This document shows, in pieces, positions 26,430-34,854 of a stretch of DNA of 64,000 nt; position 1 is the first letter of the stretch; every line of letters starts with the position of its first letter. The notes under the pieces are model-generated. The model worked only from the letters and a program-made list of their open reading frames with translations. It was not told the DNA's origin and did not search any database. Source of the DNA: Pedobacter sp. MR2016-24. Its GTDB lineage: Bacteria; Bacteroidota; Bacteroidia; Sphingobacteriales; Sphingobacteriaceae. The position numbers and the translations under genes are program-made. The stretch lies in assembly GCF_026239655.1 (NCBI RefSeq), contig NZ_JAPIVO010000003.1:248001-312000 (forward strand), read 5' to 3'.

Positions 26430-27347
26430 ATGGCTAGTTCAAACAAATCAATATATAGTGCTTTAGCAGCAAACCTTCTTATTGCCATTACAAAATTCGT
26501 TGCGGGAGCATTTAGTAACAGTGCAGCAATGATTTCTGAAGGTATACACTCCATGGTAGATACGGTAAACCAGCTGCTGTTGCTTTTCGGATTAAAAAGG
26601 AGTAAAAAACCAGCGGATGCGCTTCGACCATTCGGTTATGGCAAGGAGTTATATTTTTATTCATTTATTGTATCAATCCTGATTTTCGGATTAGGGGGAG
26701 GGATTTCAATTTATCAGGGTATTATCCATATTGTAGCGCCCGAGCCATTGGGTGACCCTACCTGGAATTATGTAGTACTTGCAGTATCTGTTATTTTTGA
26801 GGGTGCTTCTCTTGTTATTGCCGCAAAAGAGTTTAACCTGGTACGTGGACAAGACAGTTGGTGGACCGCAATTGTTCGCAGTAAAGACCCCTCCAATTTC
26901 CTGGTACTTTTTGAAGATGGTGCTGCTGTTTTAGGCTTGATAACAGTTATTATTTGTATGGTTTTCAGCCACCATTACCAGATTCCGCAACTCGATGGTG
27001 TGGCATCGCTGTTAGTCGGACTGCTGCTTGTTGCCGTTTCTTTAATTCTGGCCAGGGAAAGCAGAAGTCTGTTACTTGGAGAGGGAATCTCAGAAGTATC
27101 CAAGCAAAAAATAACTTTACTGGCGGAAAAAGATCCGGCAGTCCTGAAAGTATTACATATTTTATCCACTTATCAATCTCCGGAAGAAGTTATACTTATG
27201 CTAATTGTAGCCTTTAAAGCACATCAGGATACTGCGGAGATCAATGAAGCCATTGACAGGATAAGAAAAGATATCAAATCGGACTTCAATCTTATTCGTT
27301 TTGTCATTATTCAGCCTGAAGCAGACACTCTCCAATTTAAATTATAA
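26430..27347 (+). CDS. Cation diffusion facilitator transporter (ZnT9-like subgroup)
   Basis: This 305-residue CDF protein has about six membrane helices and a cytoplasmic C-terminal domain (residues about 215-300). The TM2 metal-site motif is visible as ISEGIHSMVDTVNQ (His, Asp). In the TM5 position, where zinc exporters carry HxxxD, this protein reads VLFEDGAAVLGL, so the second histidine is replaced. The subgroup with RSLLLGEGIS near residue 212 resembles SLC30A9-like proteins. Zn2+, Fe2+, Mn2+ or another ion is possible; the substrate is unresolved. Confidence 0.85.
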   Translation: MASSNKSIYSALAANLLIAITKFVAGAFSNSAAMISEGIHSMVDTVNQLLLLFGLKRSKKPADALRPFGYGKELYFYSFIVSILIFGLGGGISIYQGIIHIVAPEPLGDPTWNYVVLAVSVIFEGASLVIAAKEFNLVRGQDSWWTAIVRSKDPSNFLVLFEDGAAVLGLITVIICMVFSHHYQIPQLDGVASLLVGLLLVAVSLILARESRSLLLGEGISEVSKQKITLLAEKDPAVLKVLHILSTYQSPEEVILMLIVAFKAHQDTAEINEAIDRIRKDIKSDFNLIRFVIIQPEADTLQFKL

Positions 27348-27352
27348 GTTTG
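27345..27352 (+). promoter_or_regulatory. -7 promoter box of the membrane phosphoesterase gene
   Basis: TAAGTTTG matches TAnnTTTG exactly. Its first three bases are the stop codon of the CDF gene, and the ATG at 27382 lies 29 bases further on. Confidence 0.5.
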
Positions 27353-27381
27353 CAACTCAACGCTACGTTGTCCTCATACGC

Positions 27382-28572
27382 ATGAAAAGAAAAATCAACC
27401 TTTTACCTTTTGTTATTATAGCGCTTTTTATTTTTTTATTAAACTGGTATGTGTTATCCGGATTATTGGTGTTGACTTCAAATCACTTCATTGTACCTGG
27501 TTTCTGGCTTGTCCTCACTGCATTAGCCGCATCTTTTTTTCTCGCGCTTCGCAGAATGGCATCAAATGGAATGGATTTGTTTTTTAAATCTGTGGTTCAT
27601 ATCACCCTTATTTTATTAGCTGCTGAATTGGTAGTCTCTCTAATCCTTATTCCAGGAGATATTTACAGCATTTTCAACAATGGGATGAGGAGTTATTACT
27701 GGGTGGAATTCGCATTCTTTATGTTCTTTCTTACCGTATGTATATTTTTATACGGAATGGTATTCGGTAAATATAATTATAGGGTAATCAGACATGAACT
27801 GGAATTTGATGACCTGCCCGATGCATTTGACGGATTTACGATCAGCCAGATATCCGATGTCCATTCCGGCAGTTTCAACAACCCTTCTGCTGTGAAACGG
27901 GGAATAGAACTAATTAATAGTCAGCATGCTGATCTGTTTGTATTTACGGGAGATTTGGTCAACAATAAAGCGGAAGAGATTCTGCCCTGGATCAGTTTGT
28001 TTTCCCAGATTAAAGCACCCTATGGTCAGTTTTCAATTTTAGGTAATCATGATTATGGAGATTACGTACAATGGCCTGCGGAGACTGATAAGATAGCCAA
28101 CCTGCAGCAACTGAAAAGATATCATTTAGAACTTGGTTTTGACTTATTATTAGACAGACATGTTGAAATTGTGAAAGGTGACCAGAAGATTATCCTCGCG
28201 GGCATAGAAAATTGGGGCATTGGTTTTGGAGAACGAGGTGATCTCAGGAAGGCGATGACGGGCGTAAAAGACCAGGATTTTAAGATCTTACTTTCACATG
28301 ATCCTTCACATTGGGAAGCTCAGGTAAAAACTTTCCTTCCGAAAATCCACCTTACACTTTCTGGTCATACACATGGAATGCAATTCGGACTGGAAGCTTT
28401 CGGGATCAAATGGAGTCCGGTGAAATACCGTTATGCACACTGGGCAGGAATTAAATCAGAAAATGGCAGGGTACTGAATATCAACCGTGGTTTTGGTTTT
28501 TTAGGATTCTCTGGCAGAATCGGCATCTGGCCAGAGGTTACATTAATCACATTGAGAAAAAAGAAAAGGTAG
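27382..28572 (+). CDS. Membrane-anchored metallophosphoesterase (YaeI-like)
   Basis: This 396-residue protein has four N-terminal membrane helices (residues about 8-125) and a calcineurin-like phosphoesterase domain (about 145-385). Metal-site motifs are in order: QISDVHSG, FTGDLVNN, LGNHDYGDY, LLSHDPSHW and SGHTHGMQFG. Related proteins include YaeI and UDP-2,3-diacylglucosamine-type hydrolases acting on lipid pyrophosphates, so a membrane lipid substrate is plausible but unproven. The start is the ATG at 27382; an upstream reading from 27301 overlaps the CDF gene. Confidence 0.87.
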   Translation: MKRKINLLPFVIIALFIFLLNWYVLSGLLVLTSNHFIVPGFWLVLTALAASFFLALRRMASNGMDLFFKSVVHITLILLAAELVVSLILIPGDIYSIFNNGMRSYYWVEFAFFMFFLTVCIFLYGMVFGKYNYRVIRHELEFDDLPDAFDGFTISQISDVHSGSFNNPSAVKRGIELINSQHADLFVFTGDLVNNKAEEILPWISLFSQIKAPYGQFSILGNHDYGDYVQWPAETDKIANLQQLKRYHLELGFDLLLDRHVEIVKGDQKIILAGIENWGIGFGERGDLRKAMTGVKDQDFKILLSHDPSHWEAQVKTFLPKIHLTLSGHTHGMQFGLEAFGIKWSPVKYRYAHWAGIKSENGRVLNINRGFGFLGFSGRIGIWPEVTLITLRKKKR

Positions 28573-28614
28573 CTGATTTATTCAACTACCCTCCCATCTC
28601 AACATTTATAAAGC

Positions 28615-28947
28615 TTAGGCAAATACGTAAAACTTACTGTCCCTTACTGGCTGACCTTTAATAGCAAGGTATTCGCCACGGTTATCTCTCAATGCTTTGA
28701 TGACGAAGGGGTCATTCCCTTTTGCTAATTGATCAAATGCAATTTTGATTCTGTCAATGTGTGTATCTGCGTTTACTTTCCATTTTTTATTCTGGTACAT
28801 AAAGTATCCGAATACAACCCTGGTATTACCTTTAAGTTTTCCATCTAACCTGATAAAAGATGGATTTGCTTTTTTTAAAGGCTCTACGCCTTTTGTATAA
28901 AACTCATTAAAATCTGAAAATGTTTGTTTTGAATTATTCTCGCTCAT
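28615..28947 (-). CDS. Hypothetical protein (110 residues)
   Basis: I do not recognise this protein. It lacks a signal peptide and membrane helix and is rich in Lys, Asp and Phe. It has an alternating segment, NTRVVFGYFMYQNKKWKVNAD (residues about 41-61), that looks like a small beta-sheet, and a C-terminal GEYLAIKGQP element. It is convergent with the phosphoesterase gene and lies 88 bases upstream of nothing on its own strand except the large fusion gene's 3' end, so it is probably monocistronic. Confidence 0.6.
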   Translation of the reverse strand: MSENNSKQTFSDFNEFYTKGVEPLKKANPSFIRLDGKLKGNTRVVFGYFMYQNKKWKVNADTHIDRIKIAFDQLAKGNDPFVIKALRDNRGEYLAIKGQPVRDSKFYVFA

Positions 28948-29035
28948 ATTTTTGTCTTTCTGTATGTTATTTTTTATTTATCTTGTTGTTTGAACTTATA
29001 TTGTCTAAAGTATTTGATTCTTTACGAACTTGCCA

Positions 29036-32000
29036 TTAAAAGTTTTCGGTTTTCACATTTCCGGTCCGTTTCAGCACTCCCCAGCCTTCCAACTCTCCTT
29101 TAAGCGCTTTTTTCAGTGACCTGAAAAGGACTATATACATCAACTGTCGCCAGTAGAATCTTTGTGGAATCACATAAATCAATTTTTTATAGGATGCTTT
29201 CTCCATCTTAAAAGCTATTGCAGCAAATAAGAGGTCTACAAGTATAAACATACAATAATAAAAAAAGACCTGTCCAAAACCGTTGTTAAGGCTAAATAAA
29301 CTACCTATTCCAGTTAGCGTCAGCGAATTTACGGAAGATAAAGAGAACAAACCAGTAATGATTGAAAGCAGCATGAAAAAGTCGGCCAGCGGGGAAAATA
29401 TCGGCAGGATAATCTGATAAATAAGGATATTGGGCATACCCACCATTCCAAAATAGCCGTACCTTTTGTTGAAAAGCGTATTTTTGTTTTTCCAGAAGCT
29501 CTGCATCACCCCGAAGCTCCACCTGAGCCGCTGTTTCAATAGCATATCGACCGTCTCAGGAGCCTCCGTATAAGCTACTGCACTATCACAATTACGAACA
29601 GTATAGCCAGCCCTTAGGATACGCATTGTCAGGTCGCAATCCTCCGCCAGTGTATCCGTCATGAAACCGCCCACATTTAAAAGGACTTCTTTTCTGAAAG
29701 CTCCAATGGCACCTGGTACAACAGTTATCGTATTTAAAATATCAAAAGCCCTGCGATCCATGTTCTGAGCAGTAATGTATTCTATCGACTGCCAATTGGT
29801 AATCATATTGTTTGCATTTCCCACTTTTACCGTTCCTGCGACAGCAGCAATGTCATCCTCAAAGAAATAACGCATCAGTTCGGTTATTGCATCTGATTTA
29901 AGTTGGGTATCTGCGTCAATACAAATCACGAAATCTGCCGAAGACTGCAAAATTCCATAGTTTAGTGCTGATGCTTTGCCTCCATTAGGCTTGGTGAACA
30001 AACGGACATTTTTATTGCCCGCAAATGCATCATTTACCTTTTCAAGAGTGCTGTCCTTTGAACCGTCATCAACAAAAATAAACTCTACATTTTTGTACGT
30101 TGTTTTCAAAAGGCTATTGATTGTCTGCACCACAGTTACCTCTTCATTATATGCAGGGATAATGATGCTCACCTTATAATCAGGGTTTTTAAGCAGCAGA
30201 CCTTTCTCTTTTCGCGCTGATATCTTTTGTTTTACGGCGAGGATTGCAATAAAAATGCTTCTCAGCATTGCCAGGATTATGGCAAGAATAAATACATAAT
30301 TTAAGAATAATGTACCATATGAGAACACCCGCAGAAATAAGGTATCTCCCGAGCTGACGAAACCATTTCCATCAGCTGTCACCGCAGGCATCAGTTCAGC
30401 CTTACTTTTCCCTATCAGACTACCAATAGTTACAAATTTATAGCCCTTGTCTTTAAAGTATTTAATAATTCTTGGTAAGGCTTCAACAGTGGCTGACCTG
30501 TTCCCCCCTGCGTCGTGCAGTAATAATACGTTACCCAGATCCTGCTGTTTCACTACAGCCTTAAAAATCTCATCCGCAGAAATGCCAGGTTGCCAGTCTT
30601 CAGGATCGATAGACTCGCCAATATTGATATAATTTTCAGCCCTGCTTTGCGCTACGGGAAGGATCTCAGCCGAAGTACTTGGTTCAGCATCTGCGTTATA
30701 AGGAGGCCTGAATAAAATAGTACTATGCCCGGTGATGGATTCAATAAGTTTTCTTGTGGCATTTAATTCAAATTTCACACGTTCAGGTCCAGCTTTAGAC
30801 ATGTCTGGGTGAAAAAAAGTATGGTTACCTATTTCGTAACCCATCTTAAACTCCTGCAGTAATAAACCCATATTCTGCTCTGCCATAATACCCACCACAA
30901 AAAAACTACCGGGAACTTTCTCGCGTTGTAAAATATCCAGGATCTGGGGAGTATATACCGGATCCGGGCCATCATCAAACGTCAGCACTATCTTTTTATC
31001 TGCATGTCCGTATCTTCTGATACTATATTTTGTTGGCAGATCTACGTAATCCTGAGCAGAAATAAAATAGTCAGACGTATCCATCTTAACGTCAATCTTA
31101 CCAGCTTTTGGAACAGAAACAAGATCCAGGATTTCACCTTCTCCGGAATAATCAATTCTGTCATTTAAGCCTATATGCGTTAACCGCTTTAAATCAACAC
31201 CACTTTTACGTACTGAATCGATACTGAGGTTTTTAGAAATAAAGGTCCATAATCTCGGGTCTTCCGCACCCATTCGCCAGATGGCAATACCCGCAATGCC
31301 CCAGTCGTCAGCCCTTCTTATCAGGTTAAAATTAGTTACGGCATCGGTAAAAAACACCTGATGTGCCATACCAGATTCATCTGTATAATTATAATTCAGG
31401 TTAGCAGATACCTTATTGTAATTGATCCTGCTTTTATATCTGGCTGCATTTGCAACTGCCTGCTGATAGGTGATCGTAGTGCCTACATCATTCACAGGCC
31501 AGTCATATCCATAACATGCCAGAGCCAGAACTACCTTATCAGAAGATATTTTTGCACATATTTTATCCAGCTGCTCTTCTACCCATTCCTGGTGTGATAC
31601 ATCCCCGGCATTACTATTTTCACTATGCTGATCATAAGCCATCACAAAAATATAGTCATTGTATTTATTCAGCAAATCAAGATTATAATCATCATTATCA
31701 GGCGAAATATCCTGCGAAACAATCAGGTTGGCACGATGCAGCTGCTCATAAAGATTCTGCTGAAATTGAGCCAGGGGTGCATCACTACGTTCTTTGATCT
31801 CTTCAAAATCGATGTTAACTCCCTGATACCTGTAATGTTTGAGCTTTGATATTAAATTTTTTATAAAACGGTTCTGTAAATCTTTATCTATTAATAACTT
31901 ATGAATTGCATCACCATCAAAATGATCCTCACTAAAGTTAGATACCATAGCGATTGGAGTTTTCTTATTTTGGAGGATAACTTTCAATGCATCCTTATCA

Positions 32001-32437
32001 ACCTGGTCAATCAGCGTATCGGCACCGTTTTTAATAAAGAAGGATTCGGTGAGCACCATGTCCAGCTGCTTAATGTGGTCTTTCAGATCGGTGAGGGATT
32101 GCGGATCCCAATTCACATAAAAACCAGCGTTAATCCTTACCTTGTTATTGGGATGTTTCAACCGATGTAATTTCTGGTCGTTCCGGATCTTTAACAGTTT
32201 CTTTTTAGAAATGCTGAAATCCTTGTATGGAGTTGACCGTTTAATCTGTTCTATCTGCTTCTTACTTAAAGTTGAAGCAGAATTAATGACAGGCAGTGCC
32301 GGGTAATGGTTAGACAATAACGTGTAAGCTACACAGGCCGAAGCAATAATAAATATGATAATGATACTCCAGGTTAACCACTGAAAAGTAATCCAACGAC
32401 TTTTTCTTGCGGTTTGAAATACTTGTTTTTCGGCCAT
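29036..32437 (-). CDS. GH18-like / polysaccharide deacetylase / family 2 glycosyltransferase fusion
   Basis: This 1133-residue membrane protein joins three catalytic-looking domains. An N-terminal helix (about 15-40) anchors a GH18/YaaH-like glycosidase (about 100-400), with the catalytic Glu212 in GVNIDFEE. A NodB-type deacetylase (about 480-680) follows, with TFDDGPD (Asp488, Asp489), NHTFFHPD (His539, His543), RPPYN and LLLHDAGG. After a membrane helix pair (about 705-735) comes a processive GT2 domain (about 755-1000) with DDGSKD, DADTQ (841-843), EDCDLT (932) and QRLRW (969-973), and then further helices. The layout suggests synthesis, deacetylation and trimming of an extracellular amino-sugar polymer such as PNAG or chitin-like glycan. 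The polymer is inferred. Confidence 0.92.
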   Translation of the reverse strand: MAEKQVFQTARKSRWITFQWLTWSIIIIFIIASACVAYTLLSNHYPALPVINSASTLSKKQIEQIKRSTPYKDFSISKKKLLKIRNDQKLHRLKHPNNKVRINAGFYVNWDPQSLTDLKDHIKQLDMVLTESFFIKNGADTLIDQVDKDALKVILQNKKTPIAMVSNFSEDHFDGDAIHKLLIDKDLQNRFIKNLISKLKHYRYQGVNIDFEEIKERSDAPLAQFQQNLYEQLHRANLIVSQDISPDNDDYNLDLLNKYNDYIFVMAYDQHSENSNAGDVSHQEWVEEQLDKICAKISSDKVVLALACYGYDWPVNDVGTTITYQQAVANAARYKSRINYNKVSANLNYNYTDESGMAHQVFFTDAVTNFNLIRRADDWGIAGIAIWRMGAEDPRLWTFISKNLSIDSVRKSGVDLKRLTHIGLNDRIDYSGEGEILDLVSVPKAGKIDVKMDTSDYFISAQDYVDLPTKYSIRRYGHADKKIVLTFDDGPDPVYTPQILDILQREKVPGSFFVVGIMAEQNMGLLLQEFKMGYEIGNHTFFHPDMSKAGPERVKFELNATRKLIESITGHSTILFRPPYNADAEPSTSAEILPVAQSRAENYINIGESIDPEDWQPGISADEIFKAVVKQQDLGNVLLLHDAGGNRSATVEALPRIIKYFKDKGYKFVTIGSLIGKSKAELMPAVTADGNGFVSSGDTLFLRVFSYGTLFLNYVFILAIILAMLRSIFIAILAVKQKISARKEKGLLLKNPDYKVSIIIPAYNEEVTVVQTINSLLKTTYKNVEFIFVDDGSKDSTLEKVNDAFAGNKNVRLFTKPNGGKASALNYGILQSSADFVICIDADTQLKSDAITELMRYFFEDDIAAVAGTVKVGNANNMITNWQSIEYITAQNMDRRAFDILNTITVVPGAIGAFRKEVLLNVGGFMTDTLAEDCDLTMRILRAGYTVRNCDSAVAYTEAPETVDMLLKQRLRWSFGVMQSFWKNKNTLFNKRYGYFGMVGMPNILIYQIILPIFSPLADFFMLLSIITGLFSLSSVNSLTLTGIGSLFSLNNGFGQVFFYYCMFILVDLLFAAIAFKMEKASYKKLIYVIPQRFYWRQLMYIVLFRSLKKALKGELEGWGVLKRTGNVKTENF

Positions 32438-32465
32438 CTGCGAGCGTTAATAATTTAATCAGGAT

Positions 32466-32473
32466 CAAATATA
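32466..32473 (-). promoter_or_regulatory. -7 promoter box of the three-domain fusion gene
   Basis: The minus strand reads TATATTTG, an exact TAnnTTTG match, 28 bases before the ATG at 32437, in the 98-base gap shared with the divergent dinB gene. Confidence 0.55.
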
Positions 32474-32535
32474 AGGATAGAATCTCATAAAAATCTGCGC
32501 TATAATTCTGAGATTTGTAAAACTAAAAAATCCAT

Positions 32536-33636
32536 ATGCTTGTAAACGATAGTCCCCCTCCTCAGCGTAAAATAATCCATATCGATATGGATGCATTTTA
32601 TGCGGCTGTTGAGCAGCGTGATTTCCCTGAATACAAGGGGAAACCACTGGTTGTGGGCGGATCTCCAGATGGCCGGGGAGTTGTTGCCACTGCAAGTTAT
32701 GAGGCCCGTGTATTTGGTATCCATTCTGCAATGTCAGCAAGAAGGGCAATTCAGTTATGCCCGCATGCGCTTTTCGTACGCCCGAGATTTGATGCCTACA
32801 AAAGCGTTTCGGTTCACATTCGCGAGATTTTTAGTCGCTATACCGACCTGATAGAACCACTCTCTCTTGACGAGGCTTACCTGGATGTAACAGAAGACAA
32901 ATTAAATATCGGCTCCGCTCTTGAAATTGCAAAGCAGATAAAGGATGCGATAAAAACGGAATTAGATCTTACTGCCTCCGCGGGCGTATCGAGCAATAAA
33001 TTTGTTGCTAAAATAGCTTCAGATATGAACAAACCTGACGGTTTGACCTTTATTGGCCCTTCTAAAATAGCCGCTTTCATGGAGAAACTACCTGTCGAAA
33101 AGTTTCATGGTGTGGGAAAGGTAACGGCTGATAAGATGAAGAAAATGGGTCTGCACAATGGAGCGGATCTTAAAAAACTTTCAGAACAGGAGCTCATCAG
33201 GAAATTTGGAAAAACTGGCAAATTCTATTTCAATATTGTAAGAGGAATAGATTACAGGGCTGTTCAGCCGCACCGTTTGACAAAGTCATTGGGTGCTGAG
33301 GATACCTTTTCACAGGATCTCGAAAGCACAGAAGAAATGTTTACAGAACTGGAATTGTTAGCAGAAAAAGTTGCCGGCCGTCTTCAAAAAAACAGCCTGA
33401 AAGGCAGGACGCTAACATTGAAAATAAAATTCAGCGACTTTAAACAGATCACCCGAAATCAGTCTTTACCACAACCTATATCTGACTATCATGCAATTAT
33501 TAACGCCGCTAAAAGCTTATTGCTAAAGGAAGAGCTTGTCGATGTAGGCGTACGATTGTTAGGTATCTCCCTTAGTAATTTTGGAAATGCATTATTCAGC
33601 AGACATGCAGATCCCGATCAGCTGGAACTATTTTAA
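32536..33636 (+). CDS. dinB: DNA polymerase IV
   Basis: This 366-residue Y-family translesion polymerase has the palm motifs IHIDMDAFYAAVEQRD (residues about 14-29) and LSLDEAYLDVT near residue 112, giving the catalytic aspartates and glutamate. GVSSNKFVAKIASDMNKPDG follows near residue 153. A helix-hairpin-helix region (FHGVGKVTADKMKKMGL, about 192) and the little-finger domain complete the fold. The C-terminal LELF end resembles a beta-clamp-binding QLxLF-type peptide (DQLELF). Its stop codon overlaps the convergent esterase gene by four bases. No LexA box was identified upstream. Confidence 0.95.
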   Translation: MLVNDSPPPQRKIIHIDMDAFYAAVEQRDFPEYKGKPLVVGGSPDGRGVVATASYEARVFGIHSAMSARRAIQLCPHALFVRPRFDAYKSVSVHIREIFSRYTDLIEPLSLDEAYLDVTEDKLNIGSALEIAKQIKDAIKTELDLTASAGVSSNKFVAKIASDMNKPDGLTFIGPSKIAAFMEKLPVEKFHGVGKVTADKMKKMGLHNGADLKKLSEQELIRKFGKTGKFYFNIVRGIDYRAVQPHRLTKSLGAEDTFSQDLESTEEMFTELELLAEKVAGRLQKNSLKGRTLTLKIKFSDFKQITRNQSLPQPISDYHAIINAAKSLLLKEELVDVGVRLLGISLSNFGNALFSRHADPDQLELF

Positions 33637-34808
33637 TCTGGTATCACCTCAAAAAGCAGGAATTGCGCTTTCTCCTCCGGATTGAAATTATTATCAGCAA
33701 CAAATACTATACTCTGATGTCCGTTAGGTAGCACAGGGCCAAACGTCGCTCCTTCTATATTATCAATATACATCCCCAGGTCGTCCATATTTAACACCAA
33801 TCTTTTTTTTACCGGATGAGTAACAGGATTTTTAATAAGCGAGCTGACATCAATGATGTTATCAGCGCCTTTAAAGTCTGCTTCAAAAACCTTAATATTA
33901 GAACCTCCTTTACCGGCAGAATAGGCTCTTTCAGTAACCAGCATTTTATCATTGCCAAGCCATAATATATCAGGAATTCCGTTATTCATATCTCCATTAT
34001 CTGGTGAGGGAAAAGGAATCGGATTGAGTTTATAAGCATATTGTCCAACATTCTTCCCGGACTTAACATCAAACTTAAAAATCCTTACATAGGCTTCGTT
34101 TTCAATCAGCGCAGCTTGCGGTCCATCATCAAACATAGGTTCCTCCATACTGACATATAAACTCTGGTAGTTATTGGCAAAAGTTAAACCTTCCAATACG
34201 CCATTTCTCCTCGGTCCATGATCGGCCAGTTGCATGCTCAGATTTGCCGGTAGTGGAATAGAATCTGCATAATAGCCGTTAGTATTCACCACATTTATGG
34301 TAGGATCTATCAGGATGGTATCCTTCGTATTAATAACTCTGTCCCCCTCACTTGTCCAGTACAGTTTCCCTGTTTTTGCATTGAAACGCATGGCCTCAGG
34401 ATCAGTTGTTTTTGTGGCATGCCTGGTCATTTCAGGATAAGTGGCACCATCTTTCTGTCTTAAATAATGAACGCCATTAATCGCTACACTATCAATTCCT
34501 GCGGCAGAAAATGAAATCTGTGCCGTATAAAACCTGGAGGGATTCAAATGTGAACGATCATCGCAGATCAGGTAGTAAATATTGCGCACCGCATCGTAAT
34601 CGATACCGGAGAGTCCGCCTACTGTGGTGTGCTGAAAAATAAGGTTGTGGGGCACCGTGTATTCATTAATAAATCTAAGATGACCAATATTGGTTGTCTC
34701 CGTCTGTTTTATGCTGACATTTTTTTGTGCCGTACAGCTGAATATGAGGGGAAAGGCTAGAAAAATCAGTGATTTTCTTACTATGTCATTAACGGTAAAA
34801 CAGGTCAT
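33633..34808 (-). CDS. Phytase-like esterase lipoprotein
   Basis: This 391-residue protein has a lipoprotein-type signal peptide (KSLIFLAFPLIFSC, cysteine near residue 25). It then has the beta-propeller domain known as 'esterase-like activity of phytase' (PF13449). Recognisable elements are VGGLSGIDYDAVRNIYYLICDD near residue 63, DPEAMRFNAKTGKLYWTSEGD near 137, VLEGLTFANNYQSLYVSMEEP near 204 and IEGATFGPVLPNGHQSIVFVADNN near 353. The family is named after a phytase relative; a true phosphate-ester substrate is not assured. It is the last gene of the phosphate-ester run. Confidence 0.83.
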   Translation of the reverse strand: MTCFTVNDIVRKSLIFLAFPLIFSCTAQKNVSIKQTETTNIGHLRFINEYTVPHNLIFQHTTVGGLSGIDYDAVRNIYYLICDDRSHLNPSRFYTAQISFSAAGIDSVAINGVHYLRQKDGATYPEMTRHATKTTDPEAMRFNAKTGKLYWTSEGDRVINTKDTILIDPTINVVNTNGYYADSIPLPANLSMQLADHGPRRNGVLEGLTFANNYQSLYVSMEEPMFDDGPQAALIENEAYVRIFKFDVKSGKNVGQYAYKLNPIPFPSPDNGDMNNGIPDILWLGNDKMLVTERAYSAGKGGSNIKVFEADFKGADNIIDVSSLIKNPVTHPVKKRLVLNMDDLGMYIDNIEGATFGPVLPNGHQSIVFVADNNFNPEEKAQFLLFEVIPD

Positions 34809-34854
34809 TCGTTCAGATTAGAGGAACTGATACAAATATACAACCCTTACCATT

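Noticed and set aside
31361..32170. Several open frames antisense to the fusion gene
   Set aside because: They follow the codon phase of the 1133-residue gene on the other strand and have no recognisable domains.
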